Assembly (NCBI GenBank): GCA_903919125.1
Contig: CAIXGS010000014.1
Location: 30,200-94,199 of the forward strand
DNA from: an uncultured Spartobacteria bacterium
GTDB lineage: Bacteria > Verrucomicrobiota > Verrucomicrobiia > Chthoniobacterales > Chthoniobacteraceae
DNA length: 64,000 nt
Reading direction: 5' to 3'
Shown here: piece by piece, positions 16,348-26,208 of the stretch
Layout of the letters: every line of letters starts with the position of its first letter
Numbering within the stretch: the stretch's first letter is position 1
The notes under the pieces: model-generated
What the model was told of the DNA's origin: nothing
The model's database searches: none
The model's input: the letters and a program-made list of their open reading frames with translations, nothing else
Translations under genes and position numbers: made by a program

Positions 16348-19287
16348 ATGTCCGACCACCCCGTCATCTCCCCCAAAAAGCTCATCGAGGTCGCCTTGCC
16401 GCTCGATGCCATCAACGCCGCTTGTACCCGGGAGAAATCCATCCGCCACGGGCATCCCAGTACGCTGCACCTCTGGTGGGCACGGCGCCCGCTGGCGGCG
16501 GCCCGTTCGGTCATCTTTGCGCAGTTGGTCAATGATCCGGCCAGTTTGTGGGAAGCCCAGCATCCCGGCGAAAAACCTTCGCCCCAACAACGCTCCGCCT
16601 TCACCAAACGCCGCAAGGAACTCTTCAACCTCATCGAAGAACTTGTCCTTTGGGAAAACACCACCAACGAAGCTGTGCTGGAGCGGGCACGGGCGGAAAT
16701 CCGTCGTTCGTGGAAGGAAGTCTGCGCCCTTAACGTCAGCCATCCAGACGCCGCCACCTTGTTCCAGCCCGAAGCTATGCCCGGGTTACACGATCCCTTT
16801 GCCGGAGGTGGGGCCATTCCCTTGGAAGCCCAACGCCTCGGACTGGATGCCTATGCCTCCGATCTGAACCCCGTAGCGGTCTTGATCAACAAGGCGATGA
16901 TCGAGATTCCGCCCAAGTTCGCTGGCAAACCGCCCGTAAGTGCGGCGTTGGCGCAGGGCAAGGCGGGCGATGCCTTCGCCAAAATGCGGGCCACCACCAA
17001 GAATGAGCAAAAATGGACGGGCGCACAGGGGCTCGCCGAAGATGTCCGCCATTACGGGGCGTGGATGCGGGAGCAAGCCCAGCAGCGCATCGGCCACTTG
17101 TATCCGCAGGTGGAGATCACGCCCGAACTCGCCCAAGACCGACCCGATTTGCAGCCGCTCCTCGGGCAGAAACTTACCGTCATTGCGTGGTTGTGGGCGA
17201 GGACTGTCCACAGTCCCAACCCGGCCTTTTCCCACGTCGCCGTTCCTCTGGCGTCCACCTTTGTGCTCTCCAGCAAGGACAAGAAGGAAGCCTATGTCCA
17301 CCCCGTCGTTGACGGCGACCGTTACCGCTTCACCGTCCGCATGGGCAAACCTCCCGAGGAGGCATTGAGCGGAACCAAGCTGTCCAGAGGTGCAAATTTT
17401 CGGTGCATAGTTTCGGGAGTAAACATTGAGCCGAAATACATCTACGCCGAGGCAAATGCTAAGCGAATGGGCGCACGGCTCATGTCGATTGTCGCTGAGG
17501 GTGAGCGTGGGCGGGTCTACCTTCAGCCCACCTCTGAAATGGAGAAAGTAGCTCTTAAAGCGCAGCCGTCATGGGCGCCCGAATTGGAAATGCCAGACAA
17601 TCCACGCTGGTTTTCGCCGCCCATGTATGGCTTGAAAACTTACGGCGACCTGTTCACTCCCCGGCAGCTGGTGGCGTTGACGACGTTCAGCGATTTGGTG
17701 GGCGAAGTGCGGGGCCAGATTGCAGCGGACGCCCTCGCCTGCGGTTGGTCTGCGGACCCCACGGGGCTCGACGCAGGTGGTTCTGGTGCAAAAGCCTATG
17801 CGGAGGCGGTGAGTGTGTATCTGGCGTTTGGAGTCAATCGTCTCTGTGACCGTTGTTCTTCACTTTGTGGGTGGGACACAGGCTACACAAAAATTCGTAA
17901 TACTTTTGGAAGACAAGCCCTGCCGATGGTTTGGGACTTTTGTGAGGGTAATCCGTTTTCTGAATCCACGGGAAATTTTGAAGATGCGGTGGGATGGACT
18001 GTAAAGGTCTTGATTCATCTGCCGTCCGGTTCGCCCCTTTACGGCAAAGCAGCCCAAGTCGATGCACAGTCGCAATCGGTGAGCATTAGTAAGTTCATCT
18101 CCACTGACCCGCCTTATTACGACAACATTGGCTACGCCGATTTGTCCGACTTTTTCTATGTCTGGCTGAGGAAGACCTTACGGGAAACCTTCCCACAACT
18201 GCTGGCCACGATGGCGGTGCCAAAGGCGGAGGAACTGGTGGCCACCCCCTATCGCCACGGTAGCAAGGAAAAGGCGGAGAACTTCTTTCTCAATGGCATG
18301 ACCGATGCCATGCGCAGCCTTTCCCGGCAGGCGCACCCCGCCGGACCGATCACTATCTATTACGCCTTCAAACAGTCGGATACGAAGGCAGATTCAGGAA
18401 CCTCCTCCACAGGTTGGGAGACCTTTCTGGAGGCTGTCCACAAAGCCGAATTGCAATTGCTGGGGACATGGCCTTTCCGAACGGAACTCAGCAATCGCAT
18501 GATCGGATCGGGCACAAACGCTCTCGCCTCCAGCGTGGTGCTGGTTTGCCGGAAACGTCCAGCGGATGCGCCCTTCACTTCCCGGCGGGAATTCATCCGT
18601 GAACTCCAAGCGGTGCTGCCCGTTGCCCTCGATGAAATGACCCGGGGTGCCGGAGACGAACAATCCCCGGTGGCCGCCGTGGACCTTTCCCAAGCGATTA
18701 TCGGCCCCGGCATGGCGGTCTTTTCCAAGTACAGCGCAGTGCTCGACGCCGAGGGCACCCCGCTCACCGTCAAACAGGCTCTCCAGCTCATCAACAAATT
18801 CCTCGCAGAAGACGATTTCGATCCCGACTCGCAGTTCTGTCTGCACTGGTTTGACCATTGCGGCTGGGAAGCCGGAGACTTTGGGCTCGCTGACAACCTT
18901 TCTCGCAGCAAGGGCACCAGCGTGGAGGGAGTCAAAGACGCAGGCGTAGTCGAAAGCGGTGGCGGCAAAGTGCGTCTGCTTAAATGGTCGGAATACCCCA
19001 AGGATTACGATCCCGCCCAAGACACCCGCACGCCCGTTTGGGAGACGCTGCATCATCTCATCCGTACGCTCATGCGAGACGGGGGCGAAGCGGCCGCAGG
19101 AGCCATCCTTGCCGCTCATCCGCAACAGGCCACCGGAGTGCGCCAGCTGGCGTATCGTTTGTACACTTTGTGCGAACGTAAAGGCTGGGCGGAAGACGCC
19201 CGTTTCTACAACAGCGTGACCACCAGCTGGGACGCCCTCGCCGAGGCCGCCGCCAACACGGGCAAGGGCCAAGTGGAACTGTTCTAA
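16348..19287 (+). CDS. DUF1156 DNA methyltransferase (N6-adenine type)
   Basis: The protein is 979 aa. The N-terminus ([40 protein letters not shown]) is the DUF1156 signature. The S-adenosylmethionine-binding motif I ([13 protein letters not shown]) is near residue 148 and the catalytic motif IV (DPPYYDN) near residue 586, an order typical of amino-group methylases with a long insert. DUF1156 methylases are components of anti-phage helicase-methylase-ATPase systems, where they probably mark host DNA as self. It begins 12 bp after the TOPRIM-like gene and ends 12 bp before the AlbA_2 gene, so it lies within the array's operon. No Shine-Dalgarno sequence is visible. Confidence 0.9.
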   Translation: MSDHPVISPKKLIEVALPLDAINAACTREKSIRHGHPSTLHLWWARRPLAAARSVIFAQLVNDPASLWEAQHPGEKPSPQQRSAFTKRRKELFNLIEELVLWENTTNEAVLERARAEIRRSWKEVCALNVSHPDAATLFQPEAMPGLHDPFAGGGAIPLEAQRLGLDAYASDLNPVAVLINKAMIEIPPKFAGKPPVSAALAQGKAGDAFAKMRATTKNEQKWTGAQGLAEDVRHYGAWMREQAQQRIGHLYPQVEITPELAQDRPDLQPLLGQKLTVIAWLWARTVHSPNPAFSHVAVPLASTFVLSSKDKKEAYVHPVVDGDRYRFTVRMGKPPEEALSGTKLSRGANFRCIVSGVNIEPKYIYAEANAKRMGARLMSIVAEGERGRVYLQPTSEMEKVALKAQPSWAPELEMPDNPRWFSPPMYGLKTYGDLFTPRQLVALTTFSDLVGEVRGQIAADALACGWSADPTGLDAGGSGAKAYAEAVSVYLAFGVNRLCDRCSSLCGWDTGYTKIRNTFGRQALPMVWDFCEGNPFSESTGNFEDAVGWTVKVLIHLPSGSPLYGKAAQVDAQSQSVSISKFISTDPPYYDNIGYADLSDFFYVWLRKTLRETFPQLLATMAVPKAEELVATPYRHGSKEKAENFFLNGMTDAMRSLSRQAHPAGPITIYYAFKQSDTKADSGTSSTGWETFLEAVHKAELQLLGTWPFRTELSNRMIGSGTNALASSVVLVCRKRPADAPFTSRREFIRELQAVLPVALDEMTRGAGDEQSPVAAVDLSQAIIGPGMAVFSKYSAVLDAEGTPLTVKQALQLINKFLAEDDFDPDSQFCLHWFDHCGWEAGDFGLADNLSRSKGTSVEGVKDAGVVESGGGKVRLLKWSEYPKDYDPAQDTRTPVWETLHHLIRTLMRDGGEAAAGAILAAHPQQATGVRQLAYRLYTLCERKGWAEDARFYNSVTTSWDALAEAAANTGKGQVELF

Positions 19288-19299
19288 CCCAACCCAGCG

Positions 19300-20856
19300 A
19301 TGCCCCTGCCGCTTTCACTCCCAGAACTCCTGCACGGAAACACCGTGGAATGGGAGCGGCTTGAATTCAAAAAAGGCTGGAATCCTGCGGCCGTGGTGCA
19401 TGCGATCTGTGCGTTTGCGAATGATTTCCGCAATCTGGGGGGCGGCTACATCGTGCTCGGCATCGAGGAAGCCAACGGTCAGCCCGTGCTGCCCCCGGCT
19501 GGGCTCGCCCCCGAACAACTCGACGCCATCCAGAAGGAACTGATGGAGCTGGGGTACCATGCGATTGCTCCGTACTACCATCCGCTGGCTGTGCCGTATG
19601 AAGTAGACGGCCGCCTCATTCTGGTGCTCTGGGTGCTGGGCGGACAGACCCGGCCGTACCGCTGCAAAGTGTCGCTGGCCAAGGAAGCGAAGGATTGGGC
19701 GTATTACATTCGCAAAGGCTCCACCACGGTGCGGGCTACGGGAGCCGACGAGACGGAGTTGCTGTCTTTGGCGGCGACGGTGCCTTTTGATGACCGCCTG
19801 AACATGCAGGCCAGCGTGGCGGACCTTTCCCGGGACCTCATGCTGGCTTATCTGCGCACCGTGGGCAGCGACCTTGCCACCCAAGCCACGGGTTTGTCCA
19901 CGGAGGCGTTGGGGCGGCAGATGGGGGTGGTGGGCGGACTGCCTGAGGCTCCGTTCCCGCTGAATGTGGGGCTCATGATGTTTAACCCCGAGCCGTGGCG
20001 GTATTTCCCGACGATGCAGATTGATGTCGTGTGGTTTTCGGCGGCGGGACCGGGCGGGAGCAAGTTTTCGGAGAAGATTTTCAAAGGACCACTGCCCCAG
20101 ATGCTCCGGGAGAGTCTGGACTATTTGAAGCGCAACTTACTGACCGAAACGGTAATCAAACACTCCGACCGAGCAGAGGCTACACGGGTGGAGAATTTCC
20201 CGTATGACGCCATCGAGGAAGTGGTGGTGAACGCCGTGTATCACCGGGGCTATGACACCCGGGAGCCCGTGGAGATCCGGGTGGAACGGGAGGAAATGGT
20301 GGTGCTGAGCTATCCGGGGCCGGACCGCTCTGTGCGTTTGGAGCAGTTACAGAAGGGTAAAGCGAACGCACGCCGCTATCGGAACAGGCGGATCGGGGAG
20401 TTTTTGAAGGAACTGAAGTTTACGGAGGGACGGTCCACGGGGATTTCCAAGATTCTCGGAGCGATGCGGGAAAACGGCTCGCCCGCTCCAGAGTTTGAGT
20501 TCGACGAGGACCACTCGTATTTTCTGGTCCGTTTGCCTATTCATCCGGCTGCCTTGGAAGTGGTGCAACAAAAGCCCATGCCAGAGCCAAAGGCCGAGTC
20601 GGGGCTAGAGTCGGGGCTAGAGTCGGGGCTAGAGTCAGGGCTAGAGTCAGGGCTAGAGTCAGGGCCGGAGTTTGCCTTGTTGCAAGCTCTCTCAAAAGGC
20701 CCTCTGAGTCGTGCTGAGATTGCCAAAAGCATCGGCCATAAGCGGATTTCAGGTGCCGTTAATCGTCTGATTCGTAGCCTTATACAATCGGGCCGAATCG
20801 TCCGCACCCTTCCCGACAAGCCCAACAGCAGGCTGCAAAAATACCGACTGCCATAA
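19300..20856 (+). CDS. AlbA_2/Schlafen-like ATP-binding protein with ESGL repeats
   Basis: The protein is 518 aa. The N-terminal AlbA_2 (Schlafen AlbA) domain starts ETVEW-like (HGNTVEWERLEFKKGW) and carries AICAFANDFRNLGGGYIVLGIEE. A GHKL-type ATP-binding segment follows (YDAIEEVVVNAVYHRGYDTREPVEI, about residues 305-345). Residues 433-456 are six copies of a four-residue unit (five ESGL, one ESGP) encoded by a 12-bp tandem repeat. The C-terminal 60 residues form a winged helix (LSRAEIAKSIGHKRISGAVNRLIRSLIQSGRI). Proteins of this plan are often annotated as transcriptional regulators, but occur commonly in defence islands. It could regulate the array or act as an effector sensing DNA or RNA. 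Confidence 0.85.
   Translation: MPLPLSLPELLHGNTVEWERLEFKKGWNPAAVVHAICAFANDFRNLGGGYIVLGIEEANGQPVLPPAGLAPEQLDAIQKELMELGYHAIAPYYHPLAVPYEVDGRLILVLWVLGGQTRPYRCKVSLAKEAKDWAYYIRKGSTTVRATGADETELLSLAATVPFDDRLNMQASVADLSRDLMLAYLRTVGSDLATQATGLSTEALGRQMGVVGGLPEAPFPLNVGLMMFNPEPWRYFPTMQIDVVWFSAAGPGGSKFSEKIFKGPLPQMLRESLDYLKRNLLTETVIKHSDRAEATRVENFPYDAIEEVVVNAVYHRGYDTREPVEIRVEREEMVVLSYPGPDRSVRLEQLQKGKANARRYRNRRIGEFLKELKFTEGRSTGISKILGAMRENGSPAPEFEFDEDHSYFLVRLPIHPAALEVVQQKPMPEPKAESGLESGLESGLESGLESGLESGPEFALLQALSKGPLSRAEIAKSIGHKRISGAVNRLIRSLIQSGRIVRTLPDKPNSRLQKYRLP
20596..20667 (+). repeat. 12-bp tandem repeat (six units) in the AlbA_2 gene
   Basis: Three units of GAGTCGGGGCTA, two of GAGTCAGGGCTA and a last GAGTCAGGGCCG run without gaps. 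The unit length is a multiple of three, so slippage would change linker length between the ATPase and winged-helix domains but not the frame. Confidence 0.95.
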
Positions 20857-20892
20857 CCCGCTTTTTCCTCCCTCAACCCTCCTCCTTTACCC

Positions 20893-23754
20893 ATGAAACC
20901 TTGGCGAGAAACCATAGCCCCTCATCCCGACGTCTTGGAAGGCACCTTCCAGCAGTCCGAATTTGCCGCCGACATTTCGGCCGTCAAAAACGGGAAAGCC
21001 ACCCGGGAATACCAAGACGCCACGGCCTTTTACGAGCGGACCTTCATCACCGAGGGGATGCGCCTGCTGCTCCTTTCCGTTGCCAAACGCCTCAATGGGC
21101 AAGGCGGCGATCCCGTCATCCAGCTGCAAACAGCCTTCGGGGGCGGTAAAACGCACACGATGCTGGCGGTCTATCACTTGGCGACCCGGCCAGGGTCCTT
21201 GCAGGATTTGCCGGGCGTGCCTGCGATCTTGGACGAAGCGAAGCTGCTGGATGTCCCAACGGCTAGGGTGGCCGTGCTAGACGGCACGCAGTTTTCGCCC
21301 GGACAGGCATGGAAACATGGGAAGAAAACAATCCACACACTTTGGGGAGAGTTGGCGTGGCAGTTGGGCGGGGAAGACGGCTACGCACTGGTAGCGGAAG
21401 CGGACACCACGGGCACCAGTCCCGGGAAAACGGCTCTGGAGCAGCTTTTGCGCACCCACGGTCCCTGCGTGATTTTGGTGGACGAATTGGTTGCCTACAT
21501 CCGGCAGTTCACGGGCGACGAGCGGCTAAGCGGTGGGACCTACGACAGCAACCTGAGCTTCATCCAGTCGCTCACGGAAGCCATCAAACTGGTGCCCAAC
21601 GCAATTATGCTGGCGTCGCTGCCGGAATCGGATGTGGAAGCGGGCAGTGGCAAGGGCGTGACGGCGTTGCGGGCGTTGGAGAAGTATTTCGGGCGGGTAC
21701 AGGCGTTGTGGAAAACGGTGTCGGTGGAGGAATCTTTTGAGATCGTGCGGCGCAGGCTCTTTGAGACGGTCAAGGACGAGGCCAATCGGGACGCTGTGTG
21801 CCGGGCGTTTGCAGCGACTTATGTGGCGGAAGGTACGAAGTTCCCCGCAGAAACGCAGGAGGCCAAGTATCAGCACCGCCTCACCCAAGCGTATCCCATT
21901 CACCCGGAGATTTTCGATCGGCTGTTTGAGGACTGGTCCACCATTGACGGGTTCCAGCGCACCCGTGGCGTGCTCAAACTGATGGCGAAGGTGATTTACC
22001 GCCTGTGGAAGGATCAGAATGCGGACCTCTTGATTTTGCCCTCCAGCCTCCCGCTCTACGACGGCGAAACCCGCAACGAACTGGCCTATCATTTGCAGCC
22101 CGGCTGGGACGCCGTGGTGCAGAAGGACATCGACGGGGAGCGGGCAGAAACATGGGAACTAGAGAGCAAGGACACCCGTTTTGGAGCGATACAGGCGGCC
22201 CGCCGGGTGGCTCGGACGCTGTTCTTTGGGACGGCTCCCGGATCGGTCTCTACCCGACAAAGCCTCGCCCGTGGGCTGGAACGGAGCCGGGTGTTGCTGG
22301 GGTGCATGCAGCCGGGACAGACGGCGTCGCTGTTCTCCGACGTGCTCAACCGACTGGTAGACCGTTTGCATTATCTCAACACTTCCGGCGAAAAGTCACA
22401 GGAGGCGACAAGGTTCTGGTTTGATACTCGGGCGAATCTGCGACGGGAGATGGAGGAGCGCAAACGCCGTTTCCACGACACACAGGAAGTGCTGCCCAAG
22501 ATCGTGGAGACGCTGCAAAGGCTGACCAAAGGCTGTGCGCTCTTTGACGGCGTGCATGTGGTGACCTCAACAGGGGACGTTCCCGATGACACGGGGCTGC
22601 GCTTGGTGGTGCTTGATCCGGCACGGTACTACAGCAAGGTGGAGGACCGACTGGCCTTCGAGGCGGTGCGGGAAGTGCTCAAGAACCACGGCAACCAGCC
22701 CCGTTACCGCCAGAACCGTCTGCTGTTTTTGGCGGCCGATGCGGATGCTGTGACCCGGTTGCGGGAGGCGATTCGGTCGTCGTTGGCGTGGAAGTCGATT
22801 TTGGACGACGTGGGCAATGGGAAGCTGAACATCGACCGGGTGCAAGAGGATCAGGCGAAGAAGGAGGCCAAGGCAGTGGACGACGCCATGCCCCGCACGG
22901 CACGGGAGTGTTACAAGTGGCTGTTATGTCCCGGCAGCAACGATCCGGGGTTAAAGGAAGCCACCATCGAGGCGTTCCAAGTGAACACCGCTGGAGACGA
23001 GTTGGTGACGGAGTTGGCTCGCATCTGCACGGACAACGAACTGGTGATCAGCCGCTGGTCGGCGATGCACCTGCGTTCGCTGCTCAAGGACTACTATTGG
23101 AAAGGCGGCAAACCTGCTGCGGGGGCGCAGACGGTCTGGCAGGACACGCTGAAGTATTTGTACCTGCCTAGGCTGCGTTCGCACGCCGTGTTTGAGCAGG
23201 CGATCCAGCAGGGTGTGGCAAGTGAGGATTTCTTTGGCACGGCGTTGGGCGAAGCAGAAGGCCATTACGAAGGCTTCCAGCTTGGGGTCCCTCACGTGCA
23301 AGTGGACGACAGCCTGCTGCTCTTAGAACCCGGCGTAGCGAAGGCTTACCGGATGTCTCTCGCCCCCACTCCCGTGGTGCAGGAAGCCGCCACGACCCAA
23401 GTTGAGTTGGGAGGCTTGCAGACGACGGCCCAAACAGCCACGCAACCGGGCAGCACCCCCGTGGTCTACTCGGCTACAACGACAGTCACACCCGTTTCGC
23501 CCGTTCCGCCGAGCAGTCCTAAGATGAAGTCGTTCCACGGCACAGTGGAAGTGAATGCGGCGACGGCCCGGGCACGACTGCTGCAAATCGCCGAGGAAGT
23601 GATCAGCCAGTTGGTGAGCGACCCGATGGCTAAGGTGACCGTGAACGTGGAGATTAGCGCAGAGTTCCCGCAAGGGGCGGCGGAGCAAGTGCGCCGAGCA
23701 GTGAGCGAGAATGCGACGAATCTTAAATTCAAGGTGAGCGAGTGGGAGAAGTAG
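20893..23754 (+). CDS. DUF499 ATPase of a defence system
   Basis: The protein is 953 aa. The N-terminus ([27 protein letters not shown]...) is typical of DUF499 proteins. Walker A ([12 protein letters not shown]) lies near residue 83 and Walker B ([15 protein letters not shown]) near residue 192. A long helical region follows, then a Thr/Pro-rich segment and a small beta/alpha C-terminal domain (about 880-953). DUF499 ATPases accompany DUF1156 methylases and SNF2-like helicases in anti-phage loci. The precise mechanism is not known. It is the last gene of the array, 36 bp after the AlbA_2 gene; that gap is pyrimidine-rich and has no clear ribosome-binding site. Confidence 0.9.
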   Translation: MKPWRETIAPHPDVLEGTFQQSEFAADISAVKNGKATREYQDATAFYERTFITEGMRLLLLSVAKRLNGQGGDPVIQLQTAFGGGKTHTMLAVYHLATRPGSLQDLPGVPAILDEAKLLDVPTARVAVLDGTQFSPGQAWKHGKKTIHTLWGELAWQLGGEDGYALVAEADTTGTSPGKTALEQLLRTHGPCVILVDELVAYIRQFTGDERLSGGTYDSNLSFIQSLTEAIKLVPNAIMLASLPESDVEAGSGKGVTALRALEKYFGRVQALWKTVSVEESFEIVRRRLFETVKDEANRDAVCRAFAATYVAEGTKFPAETQEAKYQHRLTQAYPIHPEIFDRLFEDWSTIDGFQRTRGVLKLMAKVIYRLWKDQNADLLILPSSLPLYDGETRNELAYHLQPGWDAVVQKDIDGERAETWELESKDTRFGAIQAARRVARTLFFGTAPGSVSTRQSLARGLERSRVLLGCMQPGQTASLFSDVLNRLVDRLHYLNTSGEKSQEATRFWFDTRANLRREMEERKRRFHDTQEVLPKIVETLQRLTKGCALFDGVHVVTSTGDVPDDTGLRLVVLDPARYYSKVEDRLAFEAVREVLKNHGNQPRYRQNRLLFLAADADAVTRLREAIRSSLAWKSILDDVGNGKLNIDRVQEDQAKKEAKAVDDAMPRTARECYKWLLCPGSNDPGLKEATIEAFQVNTAGDELVTELARICTDNELVISRWSAMHLRSLLKDYYWKGGKPAAGAQTVWQDTLKYLYLPRLRSHAVFEQAIQQGVASEDFFGTALGEAEGHYEGFQLGVPHVQVDDSLLLLEPGVAKAYRMSLAPTPVVQEAATTQVELGGLQTTAQTATQPGSTPVVYSATTTVTPVSPVPPSSPKMKSFHGTVEVNAATARARLLQIAEEVISQLVSDPMAKVTVNVEISAEFPQGAAEQVRRAVSENATNLKFKVSEWEK

Positions 23755-23810
23755 GTGGGGCTGTAAAAACCGTAAGGTAAGAAATCCTGTCTTCGACTCA
23801 GTTTGGAAGT

Positions 23811-23928
23811 CAGTTATCCAATCCAGATTTTCTTTGTTGCCGCCTGTAGTAATCCAGTTATCTCCACTCCCCCCTAAAGGGGAGAGATGGATAACTGGAT
23901 TCCTACTATTTGTTCGGGGCAGTTATCC
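23811..23928. repeat. Cluster of CAGTTATCC-type repeats and an inverted repeat
   Basis: The 9-mer CAGTTATCC occurs at 23811-23819 and 23920-23928, with one mismatch at 23855-23863, and on the other strand at 23889-23897. Two of these copies are part of a longer imperfect palindrome with arms AATCCAGTTAT (23851-23861) and ATAACTGGATT (23891-23901). The cluster lies between the convergent DUF499 and RepA-type genes. It could be a bidirectional terminator, or an iteron-like site for the neighbouring replication ATPase. Confidence 0.55.
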
Positions 23929-25603
23929 CAGTTGTCCGAGTTGTCTTCGTGGATGGCTGGACAACTGATGCTGTCGCCCTTCGATACTCTGCCGCTATCG
24001 CAGGAAGAGCGTAACACTTGCCATTCTTTGGTTTCGGGATCAGCTCAAGTTTGCCCGCCTTCACGAGCTTCGTCATTAGGGGTGCGACATCGTTTTTACT
24101 GAGTCCAAGTTCCTTGAATTTCAGTTTCAGGTCTTCGGTTGTCATCAGCCAGAGTTCGGGATTATCCCCCTCAAGTTTGTTCGCGAACAAAGCCAAGATT
24201 TCTTCGTCTGCTGGAATCCGTTTTGCTGTCCCAGATGGCTTCACTTTTGCCTCATTAAGTCTTTCCACATCAACGCAATCTGCAATTTCCCATCGTAAAG
24301 GTGACCGCCTGCTCTTATCGGGTACGCTATGGCGAATGAGTTTTACCGAAGACGCCGCCCCCTCAGCATTGATCCACCCCAGACGGCCCGTTCTTTTTAC
24401 TACACGGAGATTGAACAAGTCGGGAAGATCGGTTGCGTCGATCCAAAGACCGCTTCGCATCCAGTTGGCAATGTCAGCGCCTCCCGCCATCGCGTACTGC
24501 ATATCGCTGGCTTTCCAGCCCTCTCGTTTCTGATTCGTTGTCTTTGAGGTGTGGTGTACCAGCACGCATCCGCACCCAAACTGGCGAAGGAGTTTCGTCA
24601 GCCCGTTACGAAGGAAGGATATCAGTGCTTTGGGTTCGGTTGGGCTATCCCCCAAGTACGCACTTAGACAGTCAATTACGAGCAGGTCGGGGCGTTCTGC
24701 CTCAAGATAATGGCTGACAGCGACCTCAAGGAAATCCGAACCACTGAGGTGGTCGATTGTCACGAATCTAAGCCTCTCAGTGAATGTTGCCTCGTCTCCT
24801 TCCATGAGGTCCCCGATTGCACCCTGTAGCTGCTCGTGAAGGTCGCCGTCATCGTTCTCAGCTTGAATCACGAGGATTTTCAACGGCCCGGAAGGCTTTA
24901 TGTGAAGGTAAGATTCGCCCCGAGCAAAAGCCGCACAAAGCCCGGCAGTGAGGGTGGACTTACCGACTCCAGAGGGACCAACCAGTAGCATTCCACCACC
25001 CCTGCAAAGGAAGCGGTCACCAATTAGTGTCTCGCCCTCGTCAGGCGGAGACGTGAGGATTTCCAACGCCGTTTTGACCGGAGGTAAACGTCTTCGATCG
25101 GGATGTCCATTTTTTACGATTTCGCGCAATTGATCCAAGTGGGAGAGATCAATCTGACCGCTTTCATGCCCTTGTTTTACCAGATCAAAAGCGATTTGTT
25201 CATTCCGTTTGATTTGAGCATTTTTAACGCTCTTAATCGCATTATCCAGAAAGAGTTGACAGGACTCAGCCTGTATTGCTGCGTGAAAAACGTCCCGACT
25301 TATTCCTCGCCCCTCCGCCCAAAGCGAAAGCCTTTCATAACTTGCAGGCTGATCTAATTTGATCAGACGGGCTAGTTCGGAAAAAATCAGTGTGTGTTCG
25401 GGATTAAAAAACGAGTGTTCATCAATGCCCGCTGCCTCTAGTTTTTTCAAAACGCCTTTGTCTTGATAGACTGAGGTGATCAGAACTCGTTCCGAAGATG
25501 TTTCACAGAAAGGCTGTCTGGAAAAAGCTCCATGGGCAGCCCCGTCTTGTCTGAGAAAGAAAAGTGGGGACCCACGACGGATGGAATCATGGAAGGTTGC
25601 CAT
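23906..25603 (-). CDS. RepA/primase-type AAA_25 ATPase with DnaB-like N-terminal domain
   Basis: 565 aa from the ATG at 25603. A GGGGGGAC stretch upstream on the minus strand is the likely ribosome-binding site, and this start lies five bases after the preceding gene's stop; an upstream start at 25669 would overlap that gene. Residues about 35-135 resemble the DnaB N-terminal domain (VYQDKGVLKKLEAAGIDEHSFFN...HTLIFSEL). A RecA-like ATPase follows with Walker A LLVGPSGVGKSTL and a Walker B-like LLVIDCLSAYL, then VLVHHTSK. This is the plan of RepA/AAA_25 helicases of plasmids and phage-like islands. The C-terminus has a winged-helix-like segment. It is probably the element's replication helicase or primase loader. 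Confidence 0.82.
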   Translation of the reverse strand: MATFHDSIRRGSPLFFLRQDGAAHGAFSRQPFCETSSERVLITSVYQDKGVLKKLEAAGIDEHSFFNPEHTLIFSELARLIKLDQPASYERLSLWAEGRGISRDVFHAAIQAESCQLFLDNAIKSVKNAQIKRNEQIAFDLVKQGHESGQIDLSHLDQLREIVKNGHPDRRRLPPVKTALEILTSPPDEGETLIGDRFLCRGGGMLLVGPSGVGKSTLTAGLCAAFARGESYLHIKPSGPLKILVIQAENDDGDLHEQLQGAIGDLMEGDEATFTERLRFVTIDHLSGSDFLEVAVSHYLEAERPDLLVIDCLSAYLGDSPTEPKALISFLRNGLTKLLRQFGCGCVLVHHTSKTTNQKREGWKASDMQYAMAGGADIANWMRSGLWIDATDLPDLFNLRVVKRTGRLGWINAEGAASSVKLIRHSVPDKSRRSPLRWEIADCVDVERLNEAKVKPSGTAKRIPADEEILALFANKLEGDNPELWLMTTEDLKLKFKELGLSKNDVAPLMTKLVKAGKLELIPKPKNGKCYALPAIAAEYRRATASVVQPSTKTTRTTGITAPNK

Positions 25604-25607
25604 ATTC

Positions 25608-25883
25608 TTAGCGTCCCCCCTTTTCCGTAATTGGCTTTTTCCGATAAGAACGAAGCGCGGCAAGCACATCGTCTAGTTCGTACGCTATCGACCTGTGGCC
25701 TGTTTTGATGAAAGGGATGATACCCCGCGCTCTATAGGTTCTTATGGTGGGAAGGGACGCCCCCAGACAAGAAGCGAGAGCTTGGTCACCATAAATCAAA
25801 CAGCAATTAAAAGCACCTAGTTTGATCTTAGGTGCCCTATCCATCGAACCGCCCTCGGAGAGGGCGTCTACGTTAAATCTCAT
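25608..25883 (-). CDS. AlpA/excisionase-like helix-turn-helix protein
   Basis: The protein is 91 aa. Residues about 36-80 form a MerR/excisionase-type winged helix (LASCLGASLPTIRTYRARGIIPFIKTGHRSIAYELDDVLAALRSY), the form found in AlpA and Xis proteins. The start at 25883 is preceded by CAGGAGA at eight bases, a clear Shine-Dalgarno match. It is translationally adjacent to the RepA-type gene and lies between integrase and replication genes, as expected for an excision or regulatory switch of an integrated element. Confidence 0.8.
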   Translation of the reverse strand: MRFNVDALSEGGSMDRAPKIKLGAFNCCLIYGDQALASCLGASLPTIRTYRARGIIPFIKTGHRSIAYELDDVLAALRSYRKKPITEKGGR

Positions 25884-26208
25884 AACAAGGTCTCCTGAAA
25901 AGACCTGCTCAATACTTTTTAACTGACACTGACACTAAAAACTAACGCTAACAACTGAGAGATTTATCGATGGATATATAATTATGATACTTCTTGAGCA
26001 GGTAACAACTATCTTCCGAAAAACCGCGTCATCTTGGGACGCGATCTTATCGGTTCGGTTAACCGCTTTTCACGGCCCATCACTCGATGGGTGGAATCGC
26101 AATAGAACCGACTTACGAGGATATTAATACTATGGATTCATTTTGCAGACAATCCGATTCATTGAAAAATTATTTAGGCTGATGTCGAGGTGAAAAAGCG
26201 ATCTTCAG
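25884..26208. promoter_or_regulatory. Island control region upstream of the HTH gene
   Basis: These 325 bp, AT-rich, lie between the integrase 3' end and the HTH gene and must hold the promoter of the HTH-RepA unit. A 9-bp inverted repeat is split 81 bp apart: CCTGCTCAA at 25904-25912 and TTGAGCAGG at 25994-26002. It brackets a very AT-rich stretch (GATATATAATTATGAT). A short palindrome CCCATC-ACTC-GATGGG lies near 26082-26097. The arrangement suggests operator sites for the HTH protein. No coding sequence was seen. Confidence 0.5.

Noticed and set aside
18394..19272. 292-aa and overlapping minus-strand frames opposite the DUF1156 methylase
   Set aside because: The methylase is intact on the plus strand; the antisense translation has no family features.
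20596..20667. Possible CRISPR-like short repeat array
   Set aside because: The units are 12 bp with no spacers and lie in frame within a coding gene; no CRISPR array or cas gene was found in the window.
11067..23754. Classical DISARM system
   Set aside because: The DrmA, DrmB (DUF1998) and DrmC (phospholipase D) core genes are absent; only the DrmD-like helicase and a methylase are shared in plan.
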